Of a stretch of DNA of 34,388 nt, positions 1 through 12,000 are shown one piece after another. Positions within the stretch are counted from its first letter, which is position 1; each line of letters opens with the position of its first letter. Made by a program: the position numbers and the translations under genes. The notes below the pieces were generated by a model. That model worked only from the letters and a program-made list of their open reading frames with translations, searched no databases and was not told the origin of the DNA. The stretch covers positions 1-34,388 of the forward strand of contig JANSWS010000032.1 of assembly GCA_024743355.1 (NCBI GenBank), written 5' to 3'. This stretch comes from a bacterium (GTDB lineage Bacteria > Planctomycetota > Planctomycetia > Pirellulales > Pirellulaceae).

Positions 1-3000
1 AAAGGCTGATTTCTTCGAAGGCCGTGTAGTCAATGGTTCCCGACATTTCAAAATCGGTCACACGGGTTGAATAGCCAGGCTCTGGTGAATCGTCGAAGGT
101 TCCGCTGACACCCACATCCGAGGCACCACTTGCATTCAGCGTCAGTGTATCGGCGTCACCGCCTGCATCCAGCGTGAGACTGGCTGCAATGGCATCCAGC
201 CGCATGGCGTCGCTGGCAACAATGATCGCATCGTTGCCGAGTCCTGTGTGGAATGATCCGGCTTTGGTTAGTTGTTTGATGAGCACCTGATCAGGATCGT
301 CGCCGGTAGTCAGGTTAAAGATCGCATCGCCAATCAGCGATGCATCAAACGAGACGGTAACCCCCACATCGTCGGCCACGATCGCTCGGTCAACCAGTAC
401 GTCGATGGCGCTCTTGGCTGTAATCTGAGAACCCGCGGCAAAGGTGACGTCGTCGGCCAGGTTCAGGATAATGGAGCCGTTGGCAGCGCTCAGGTGTCCG
501 CTTGCGGTGACATCGAATGTTTCAACGTCGCCCGGCGCATCGATTTGAGAGAATACGATATTTCCATTTTCAGAATGGAGCTGATCGACGCTGATGCCGC
601 CGCTCAGTTCCGTAAGGTAGACTCCCGCATCACCGGCTGCTGAGAGAGCTCCAGCCGTGCTGCCGGTGTTGATTTCCAGCGGATCCGCCAAGAAGCCGAC
701 GCTGCCGTTGCTATCCAAAATGATCTTTTGGCCGGCGATGTCGGCCGCCTGATTCTCGCCGCTGCCATCGATGATATTGCCCACGCTGAACAGGTCTGCG
801 TTCCCGCCGCTGGAAGCGATCTCCTTGACTGCGGCAATCCCAGCTGCTTGTTGTAAATAGATATTGCCGCTAGCCAAAACACTCAAAACCGTATTCTGGC
901 TGTCGCTAGCCGCTCGAACACCAATGCGATTCTTGCTTTCTGAACCCGCGCCGATATTCCCAGCCGGGGCATTTAGCATCAGGTTGGCGGTAAAGATGTC
1001 GTGGCTGGCAGAGGTCCTGGTGATATTTCCCGATTCGGCGGTGATGGATGTTGTGCCAAAACTGTCTTCGATGTCGCCAGCCAAGATGATATTCTTCGAA
1101 TTCTCGATGTCGATGATCGAGCTTCCTTGGGAGACAGTTTGCTGAATGTTCAGCGTGTCCGTTGTCAGATCACTCGGTCGGGTGATCGATACGCCGCCAT
1201 TCTCATTGAGCACATCGATTCGATTGATTTGCAGGTCCGCCGGCGAGTCATTATCGATCTTCACCTGAATGAAGGCCTTCCGCAAATCGACCACGGACGA
1301 GCCCCGAAGACTCCGAGTGCCGACCTGGCCGGGCATGGCAAATACCACGTTGCCTTGAAGCGGGTTGGTGTTGGTGATCGCGTCGACAACGATCGTGCTG
1401 CCAGGCGTAAACGTGACGCCTCCTGTTTGTGTAACAACTTGCCCAGCTTGGTTGATTTCCAACACGGGGCCGGATGAAGCCACATTGACCTTTGCATTAA
1501 ACAAAACATCGCGCTGGATATCCGTGGTTGTATCGGAAGTGGTCACTGTTCCACCGTCGAACAGTGCCTTGATGCGACGCGGATTTTCCTCGAGACGCAA
1601 TTGGCCGTTGACGGGCAATTCAGCAGCCACCTTCAGGCTAGGTGTGGTGATGACAGTGGAACTGTCAGCCGCAATGTTGGAGCGGATCGTGGCAAAATTC
1701 TCGGCGGAAACATCGGTGTCTCCTCCCAGTGCGTTGGCATCGGCCAATCCATCTGATTTTGTCAAAGCCTGCAGGTGATCGGAGATCAGCTGCACGCCAG
1801 CCACGCCGATGATCTCTGTGCCAGCCAGGTCAAGTACGGTCGTGGTGTTGGTTCGCAGTTCTGAATACGCGTCGGTATCCGCACCAAATTGATAGGGCGC
1901 CACGGAGTCCGCGTCCGTCGTGGCATTCAGACTGTTCATCCTGGAGCGCAGGATGACTTGATTCGCTTGCAGTTTCGCGGCATCGATGTCCACGTCCACA
2001 GCCGTGTTGACTACCGAGTTGGCTTCCGTACGAATGTTGGAGCCCAGTGACAATCCAAAGTCACCGACATCGGAAGAGCCTCGGGTATTGCTGAAGTGAT
2101 CCGCAAAGGCCTCAATCGTGAGTGTGTTTTCCGCCACCAGTTCGCTTGTACTGAGTACCGCGATATCCGTGGAGTTGTCGACTTGCATGTCACCGGCGCC
2201 CCGAGAAAATTGGATCGCAGCTCGGTCACCGGCATCTCCCCAAGCGTCGGCATAGTCTCGCGTTCGCGCACGCAGCGTTAAATTGTTGGCCGCATTCATG
2301 TTCACGCTGTCGGCAACGGAGACACCGGTAAGGGATTCCAGAGTGGCGACACCATTTGCATCGCCTTTACCAAGGAAACTGAAGGCGTTGCCATCACCTT
2401 CGCCATAGGCCTTGTTGGAAGACAGCGCCAGCACGTTGATATCCGTGGTGATCGCTTTTAGATCAGCGCCGCTACCGATGATGGCGTTGGCATTTCCCTT
2501 GGCTTCGGCGGTTGCTTCGGCACCCAAGAACGTGATTACCGCTCCTGTTCCCGAGGTCGCCTTGGCTCTGGATTGCTTGTTGCGCGGATTTCCTGAGCGA
2601 TCAAAGTTGTTCAGTGCCAGAACGTCAATACTGGCTCCTTCAACTACCGTGCCCAATCCAACCTCGGCGGTTACCGCGGGTGCGGTGGTAGAGTTGGCAA
2701 AACTAGCTCCCACCGTGAGAGCACCACCGTTGATATTCGTCGCTACTGTGTTGGATTCGACGTCCGCCTCGGAGACGACGTTAACCGCGCCACTGGAATA
2801 GACCGCAGCGCCGCTGCCGATTGCACCATTCACGACAGGCGCAACCGTGCTGGTCGCCGCAACGCCGACGGAGGCAATGGCGCCCCCGGCAACTCCGATA
2901 GCGTAGGACGTTTGCCCTTCGCTGGCATCATTATCGATGTCACTGGTTGCCGAGATATTGACGTTGCCAACCTTGTTGTCGAATTCCCCAAGTGTTCCTT

Positions 3001-6000
3001 CGACAAATGCCTCAACGGTTCCGCTCGAATCCATCAGCGAACCAGAAACACCGGCAACACCGATGCCTAAGCCGCCGCTGCCTGCACGGGCATAAAGATC
3101 GGCACGATGTTTAGCTGTTACGTCGACGTTTGCTGCGTTAGTAACACTAGCGCCATCTAATACGGATGCACTCAGCAATCCATTGTTCCGAATGCGGGAG
3201 AAAGCCGCTGCGCCGCCGATCAAATTCCCCGATCCAGCAATTCCGAACGCGTCCGCACTCTGATCACTGAGAGCCGAAACCTCTACTTTTCCAATTGCCG
3301 AAACGCCGGCATTGATCCCAATTCTGGCAATCACTGGAGAGGAGAGAGATAGCAGACCGATGCCTGCCCCGGCTCCGGCGAAGCTGAAGTTGACCGAGCC
3401 GCCGGCGATATCCAAATCGTTGTCCTCACGAGCGACGACTTCCACATCGCGTCCCGCAGCAACATTGGCGTTCAATCCGATCTCGGTTCGTGTCTCGGCA
3501 AAGTGGTTTGCGGTGAAAAATTCGCTGAAATCAGTTAGCCCACTCAAGACTCCGTTGGCAAGGTTAGCCACCTCGCCCGTGTTATCGCCTCGAATGTTAT
3601 TTCCGAATGCCGTGTAGCCCGGACTGACATTGGTGCTTGTCTGCAGCGTACTTGCGGTTGCGGTATCCGACTGAGTTCCGTTTTGGGCCTTAAGTGCATC
3701 GGCGGTCACACCGCCGACCGAATAGTTGCCATTGATGTCGCCGCTGATTACCCAGTGCGAAACACCACCTGTGAGCGCGACCGCACCTATACTGCCTGCC
3801 GCGGCGACGGAGAGGATTTCGCGGTCGGAGGTGGCGGCCACACGCACATCGCGGCGGGCGTTGATATCGCCGGCGGCCATGGCCACCGTAGCGTTGCCCA
3901 ACGCTCCCACATCAAGACCGGCACCAATCCCGAGCCCGGCTGTCAAACCCAAGGCCCCCGCAATGCCACTGCTGTTGACCTTGTTCAAAGCTACCACATA
4001 GACGTCCTGGTCGACGTGAGCCAGCGTGTTATTGTCGACGCCTTGGTTGATCAGGGCACCGTCGCGGATTTCTGCTGTGGTATCCGAATTGAACGTCTGC
4101 CAGTTGACAGCACCGGCAACTCCCGTCACGGTTCCACCTGCTCCGGCTACCGACAAAACGAACACGTCCTCCAAGGCGTAAGCCCCTACGCCGACTCCTC
4201 GGATATTGGTCGTCGCGGCGTTTCCATTCGATTCCTCGCCGGTGAAGGTGGTAAACGTCGAATTGCCGCCCAGTGCATCTACGCTGGCTGCGCCAATCCA
4301 AGCTTGGGTGTCCTTGTCAATCAAACCCACATTGATTGATGCACCGACCCCGCCACCACTGGCCAGTGCTAGCCCCACGCCGCCGGAAATGATGTCAGCG
4401 TCGGTCTTGTCTTCCGCGTAAACGCGGACATTGTTACCTGCTGACAGCGTCGCGCCGTCATCCACGAAGGCATACGTCGTGTTATTCAACTTGGCCGCTA
4501 CAGCCGAGCCTGCGCCTGCAAAGGATCCACCCAGCGAGCCTGCGATTGCGACGGAGACGCCGATCAAGTCTTCTTCGGCCAGAGCCAGGACTTGAATATC
4601 ATCCCTGGCCGATACGTTGGCGCTTTTGTCGATAAACGCTTGAGTGTCGAGGCTAACAAAGATCACGTCCACTGCAGGCGAGCCAACCTTGCTACCCCCC
4701 AGAGCCACAGCACCCATCACGGTTCGCATGAAAAGATCCGTACCTGAGGCTACATGCACCGATTGCTCAGAGCTCGAACCGCTGGTGTTCTGATTCACAT
4801 TGGCATTGGCTTCGACCGCGGCCACAGTGGTGGTGTCGATGTGGCTGAAGCCCACGGTGACGGCTAGCGAATTTTGCGGAGAGATGGCGGCCCCTACGCC
4901 GTACAATTCGACCGAGTCAGCAGCTATCGCCGTTACAGAGACGCCTTTGAAGCCACTGAGCTTGCCTGGTGCCGCATTGCGATCCTTGAAGTAGGACTGA
5001 TCATCGGCCGTGGGCAAATGCGTGTAGTCCAGATCCGCTTGTCCGATTTCGCCGCTTTGATTGGCGCCGCCGAAGGTACTGAAATCTCCGCTGTTGACGG
5101 CAATCCCAGCGCGATTTGCAAAGGCATCTACGGTGGCGCTACTGCCGATGCGGGCCTCGGTTGTCTTGGTAATGATTGGAACCCCGATGGCCCCCGCCAC
5201 CCCATTGTCCGTTCCAAACCCCAGCGAACCGTTGCCGACTTCAATGACGAAATTGTTCTCGGCGTTGACAACGACGCTACCTCCGGCGGAGAGTTTGGCT
5301 CCGGCCAAGCTGAGTCCTGCGTTAGCCCCCAGCACCTCGGCAGTGGTGGTGATGTTGTAGACGGAAACGCCGACGCCGCCTGCCAGCCCTGTTTCCTTCG
5401 CGATGGCTACAGCCGCCGCCACCGACAACAGATCTTGCTCGGACAAGGCATTGACGACGACATTGTTCTGCGCTTCGATATTCGCACCGCTGTCGATATA
5501 GCTTTGGATATCGTTGTTCACGACCGCCACATCAACACCAACTCCGACACTGCCGTTGTACCAGTTGGCGGCCAGCGCACCGGCGATGCCGTCCAGATTG
5601 GTTCTTTCCCCCGAGCGAACGTAGACGCTTTGAGCTGTCGCTTCGCCGCTGCTAGCTTGATTAACTGAGGCCGATTTGCCGATCCAGGCCTTGGTCTCCT
5701 CGTTCATGATGGTCAGCGTGTTCGAGGCCGCGATGGACGGACTGTCCACTCCCGAAATCGTTACGCCGGCGGCAATCGTCACAATACTGTCCAGCGAGAC
5801 GGCGGCAACAGAAACTCCCGTTATGTTTTCGGTCACACGCGATTTGTCGTCATTGATCTTACCGGTAAAAACTTGCGAGGTACCGCGATTGCCATTGGCT
5901 TGCACCGTTGCACCGTCATCAATGGCAGCTTGAACTTTGTTGGCGGAAATAAGAGTGCTATTGGCGATGCCCAGTGATTGCAATACCGCGGTTGGATCAC

Positions 6001-9000
6001 CCAGGCCCGTCAAGCCACCCAGGGAGATACTGCCGCCCAACGAAAAGATTTTGACTTGATCGTCGGCTTGGACGACGACATTGCCGTCCGCAGTGACCGT
6101 TGAATCACCGCTGATGAAAGCCTGAGTGTTGGCATCCAAAATGGAGACCGAGAAGGAACCCTGGCGAGCCGCCTCACCTGAGATGGCTGCGCCCGCAGCG
6201 ATGGAAGTTACGGTTGGAATGGATGTCGCACGCAGGTCCACGTCGCCACCGGTGGAGGTTACGCTCGCGTCTTTGATGACCGATCGCACTCCGGTGTTGA
6301 CCACGCTGATGCCCACCGCCAGACCGTTGGCGGCGCTTTCCTCACCAAAGGCCACCGCAGCCGTGCCCGTTACAGCCACAACATGCGTTTGATCGTCGGC
6401 GTCTACGCTCACATCGGAACCCGCCAGGACGCCGTTCTGACGTTTGCGGGCAATGCCGGACCGCCCTTTCGTTCCGACATAGTTAACACCCAGACTGATC
6501 GCGCCCGCGGCCACGTCCTGTCCGCCGATGGCGAATCCAATCCCAGCTGCAATACTGGTGATGGCGTTGGACAAGTCGACGTCGGTGGAGATGTTTTGCC
6601 CAGCTGTCACATCCGAGTCGCGAATGAAGGCTGCGACTCCAGAGACTTCCCGATCGTTCTTGTCGATGCGGGAAACGATGAAGTTGAAGGCCAAGGCAGC
6701 CCCAATACCGCGCTGCTTCTTGGCAAAGTTGCTATCCAAGGGATAACTCGAAGCTCCGTAGGAGATGCCACCAGCACCCGAAACGCCGATGATGCGGTTG
6801 GTCTCATTGGCTGTGAGTTGGACATCTTGTGAGGCCAAAACCAGCGAGTTGGATTCGATGAGAGCACGGGTCGTGTTCTTGATGACGTTGACCACTACCG
6901 AGCCAGCTAAGCCGACGCCACCTTTGGCGATTCCGCCACCCATGGCCACCCCCACGATTGCCGATGTGGCGTCGGACTGCAGTTTCACGTTGCCCGACAC
7001 GTTGACTTGGGAATCAACGATCAGAGCCTCTGTCTGATTGGAGATAACGGTGACCGTTAGGGCTCCGGCAATCCCCGTGGGACTGCTGGTAGATTTCGAA
7101 AGCGCGAAAGCACCAGCCCCCATGCCGATGGAGCTATCGTTGAAGGCCTTAATGTTCAGGTCACCAGCCGTGGTGAAGACGTTTGCGTAGTTGAGCCGCG
7201 CCAAAGTCTGGTCGGTAATGATACCAATGGTCACGTTACCGGAAAAAGCAACGCCGTACTTTGCGGCATCGTTGTCATGAGTGTTTGTGGATTTGGAGAA
7301 CTTCCGCCCCGTACGTTTCTTTGAGGTGGAGGATGCCGCAACGGTCACGGAGATAATGTCTCCCGTGTTGTTGGAAACGACGCTGGCTGAGCCGCCATTG
7401 ACATTCACACTGCCCGTACTGTCACCAACTTGGCTCAGACGCTGGTTGATACTGATCGATGCCGATGGATCCAGGTTGATGGGCGTGGTGGGAGTCACGG
7501 GATTGGCCAACTGAATGGTATCCGAATCAACTACAATCACTGAATAGCTATTGCCGTTAACCAGACCACCGATGTCATTGCTGCCTTCATTGATATATTT
7601 GATGGATTCCCCGTCCAACAGCCCATGACGTAAGATGCGAAATGTATTGGCCGCCCCGTCCACTACTGGAATCGGGCGAAGTTGAGACACGATCGCGTGT
7701 GATGCCCCACTAGCAACTGACGGATTCAACTCGACAATTTCGGGAGTCGCCTTGATGGCTTCCTCATACGACTCGGCTAGTTGAATCTTGGTAGAATTGA
7801 CCACGACTGCGTAATACACCTGCCCCTCGGCCAAACCTCCAATCGGCTTGCCAGAGCCGGCTTCATACAAAATTCTTTGGCCTGTAGTGAATCCGTGGGT
7901 GTAACCCAAGTCGATAGTGTTCTCCGTGCTATTGACCGACGAAGCCGACCAGGGTCTACCAATTCCGTGCGTTTCCTCAAAAGCTCCCAGAGGCTCGAGC
8001 GCCAAACTTAACGTTTGCGTACCGGTAGGCGTAGACTCCAACGCCATCCGGAAATTGGGCTGAATCAAGTGGCCCTTGCCCGCGGTGGCAAGCGTTGGAT
8101 TGAGAGAAATTAAATTATCACCGCGGATGTAATGATAAGTATCCGTAGTGGGCACTGCAGATGCGTTCAAAGTGATGGCAATTCCATTAGTCGCATCCGT
8201 TGGCGTGGCAGCCAACTTGATCATGCTCTCAGGACCCGCGAGATTGGTTGTGTCGGGGTCGGGATTAATGACGTAGTAGGTCTGTCCATCGGTCAGTCCA
8301 CCGATTGGCGTGCCGCCTGCCGCGCTATAGACAACCGCATCACCGTCTTGGTAACCATGTTCAACGTACAACTCAATGGTATCGATGCTGCCATCGTTCC
8401 CATCGTCAAATAGCGATTGTGAGGCAAAACCGTTGGTGCCATCAGAAGGTATGAAATACTTGAGACGAGCCTTGAAGGCGTCCTCTTCCGTTGCAGCCAG
8501 GCCGATCCGACTCCCATTAAACACAACCGCATAGTAGCTATTGCCTGAGGTCAGGCCACCAATGTTGCTGTCTCCCAGCGCGTCATACCGCACCAGGTCC
8601 TCGCTGATCAAATCATGGATATAGCCCAGGTTAAGCATCTCGACGGTGGCGTCGTCACGATCCCCTGGCGCGATGACTTGAGTGCTGGCGTCCATCACCG
8701 GGTGCAAAGTATGTGAAATACCTTGCGCAACAGAATTGTCCAGCGTAAGGGGATTGCCAGCAAGATCCTTCAAGCTGATCGTGGTCGTGTCAACAATGGC
8801 GACCTTATATACTCCTTCATTGGTTAAGCCGCCGATAGATGTGCCGCCGCCAGTTGTGTAGTAGACCAATTGATCGGCGTCGAACTCGTGATCGTAGTTG
8901 AAATTGAGTTCGCTGCCGCGAACGACTTCCTCCGGATCAAAGACCGTGTCGAAACTCTCCGATGCGCTGTCCAGATCTTCCGTTAGTGCCAGACTTGTTG

Positions 9001-12000
9001 ACGTTAGCGGGATGACAAAATAAGTTGCGCCGTCGACCAACCCATCAATCGCTTGCCCCGCTTCGACAGAGTAGGTTATTCGATCGCCAAGCTGAAATCC
9101 GTGGACGTAGCCCAGATCAATGGTTCGCAGGTTTCCGTTAACGTCGGTGGATGCGTCGAAACGGGTGCTGCTGTCATTTTGAGCTGCGAGCAATGTGCGG
9201 TGAAGCGAAAGCGTAGTATCGGACAAGCGGCGTACAAAATACGTTTGCCCATCCAGCAGTCCCGCAATGTGAGAATCTCCGCCGGCCGTATAGACCACTG
9301 CGTCGCCAGTCTGAAATCCGTGGCTATAGCCCAGATTAATTGTTCCTGCGGAATCCACTCCGACGCCGGGTGCGAACTCGCTGCGGGCCAGCGAGAATTC
9401 TTCGCTTCCAATCAATGCCTGCGTCATGCGGTCGATCAAATCGACCGCCAGGACTCCGCCGACTCCCACATTGCGACCGAAGGCAATGCCGCCCGCTGCA
9501 TTGAAGATTTGAGATTCATCCCGAGCGTATACGAGCAGATTCTCGGTGGTGAGATAGTTTTTTAAATCGGCATCGATGCCAGCAATGAATTTGTCTTGAT
9601 CCGTAACGCGGCCATCGCCGTTGGAATCCAGCGTAGTGGAAGGATCAAGTGCGCTCAGCTGGCCAAATTCGATGGGTAGCAGGCTGTGCCCTCTGCCAGT
9701 GGTACCGGCCAAGTCGATATCGACGCTGTTGGTGGCCAGTGTGTCCGGTTTCCAGTAGGCCGCTCGAGCTTTGTCTTCGCTGTCGGCCAGTTGGATCAGG
9801 CTTGGTGCGCCGAAGACGGGAATGGCATAGTAGGTCGTACCCGGCGTCAAACCGTTGATCTTGCTTCCACCGGCGGTGGAATAAAGAACGGGTTGGCCAG
9901 GCAGAAGTTCATGGGCGAATCCTAGGTCGATGCGATTGTTGGTTGCATCGACGACTCCGGATGCCGTAGGGTCAAACCCTTGATAGAAGCTGTGCTTTTG
10001 ACCCTCGGTTAGTGTCAGGTTTAGCGGCAACGTCACCGGCGTAGCGGCAACGGCATCCGCGTAGCTGGCAGCCAGGCGAATCGTGCTATCATCCACTTTG
10101 ACGACGTAGTAAGTAGCGCCGTCGATAAGTCCGCCGATCGCGACTCCGCCGCCGTCATCGTAGACCACCGAATCTCCGGTTTCATAGTCATGATCACGAT
10201 TAAAGGAAATGGTGTTCAGGTCGACATCGACGGCAGTGTTGTCGTTGATATCAACCGCCAGCGGATCAAACTCGGGCTTTAACGCCAGGGGAGAGACGTC
10301 GCCATCCCGCACGATGTCGTAATCGATGGGAATCGTGACCGTGCCGTCGCCAGTGGTGATGAAAGCATCTTCGTCAATTCTGGCTAAGGTGTTATTGGCA
10401 ATAACAATACCCGTCATGACACCGTTTACGGCCAACTTGTCAGAAGCTCCGCCGTTGACGCCGAAAGTCATGTTTCGCGAATCGGTGTCCGCGAAAACGA
10501 GCAAAGAATCCGCGGTGACATTGGCACCTGCGTCGATTTCCGCAACAGTCGTATTGCCATACTCAAACCAGCCATAGCTTCCGCCTATACCGATACCTTC
10601 GGTGCCCGTCGATTTAAAAAAGTTTGTGGGATTGCCATTCTTGAGGAAAGGACCGGCCCAATTGAACGAGTCATTTTCCTCCGACGCGATGACAGAGACG
10701 TCGCGGCCTGCCACCACGGTAGCATTGCGATCGATCAGCGCACGGCTAGTGTTGTCGTAATGAATGAAGGATAGGGAACCACTCAGCGTTCCCTTTTGGG
10801 CGGTCGACTGGGATGCTGAGTAAGTGGTAAAGAATCCAGAAGGGATTCCCAAGTCGCCCTTCAGTTTTCCGAGATATGTACTCGGGTCCAGCAGGTTCTC
10901 CGTAAATTGAGGATTGTTGAAGTTCCAGTTCCAGATGTACTGCACGACATAGGGAGCTGCCATCAGCGATTCCACGATTACGTCGCGGCCTGAAACGTAG
11001 GCGTTACTACCGATCTCTGCCAGCACGTTATTCGTGTAGAGACCGATCGTGACTGCGCCGCTGGCGCCATAATCTCGTTGGCTATCAACAGAATCCTTCT
11101 CTAATTTAGGAAGTCCGCCAGCTTCGTCCACTTTGAAACTTTTCGAGGAAGATACCTTGCTGGTAGCGGAAGCCTTCGGTGAATCGGTTGCGGTCGCCAG
11201 CACCTTTACGTCACCCGTGGCTCGAACATCGGCGTTGTCTCCGATGCTGGCCACGGCGGTGTTGTTAAAGTCCGCATAGCTCAGCGCGGCCGAGAGTCCG
11301 AACTTTTGTTTATTGAGAGTTGTTTCGGTTTGGTGCCTGCCCCGCACGCCAATGCGACTCAGCAGCGAGCCCAAGGCGTTGGAATAGAGCTTTTGCGATG
11401 CAAACCTGCCCAGCTTGCCCTTGATTTTCTCCGTAATACCTTCGCTGGTGCCCACACCGGAAGCAGCCGTCGCTCCTGTGGCAAATGCATCGATCTGAGT
11501 ATGCACGTCGACATTGCCTGTTACAACAGCGGTGCCGTCCAGCCGGGCTTCGGCATTCGTATGATCGACAAAAATGCTCACGGCTCCGGCCAGTGTGCCG
11601 TCGTCGTAAGCCAGGGAACTGGTGCTGACGGCATGCTCCTTGCCGGGATTGAGCGGTTCCATAAGAAACGAAATGACCGGTTTACCGATCTGTGATTCCA
11701 CCAGCAGATTGCCGCCCACATTCAAGCTTGTATTCGAGCCGAGTTTGGTGACGGCATCGATATCTGCCTCTCCGATAGCCAGCGTCAAATTGACCTTCTC
11801 GGATGTCGTCGATATGCCAGTCAGGCTTTGCTGGGCGGACACCCCCAGAATGCTGTCAGCACTGGTTCGGACCGTGGTGTCACCGGTCGAGTGGATGGCT
11901 GCATCGCCATAGACGTTGACATGGGCCTGGGGCGAAGATTGGCCGTAGGCCACTGCCAACAGCAACGTAAGCGCGGTGACATCGGCCTGCGTTCTAGCGT

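Noticed and set aside
604-882. Short - strand open frames inside the giant gene (also 2011-2271, 4029-4301, 9076-9411, 12616-12819).
   Set aside because: They are in other frames than the continuous giant frame and have no recognisable protein features.
4874-5668. A 264-codon open frame on the + strand inside the giant gene, and many similar ones (e.g. 3683-4339, 9053-9565, 1001-1477).
   Set aside because: They lie antisense to the in-frame repeat protein, show no domain, signal or ribosome binding site, and mirror the repeated codons of the - strand gene.
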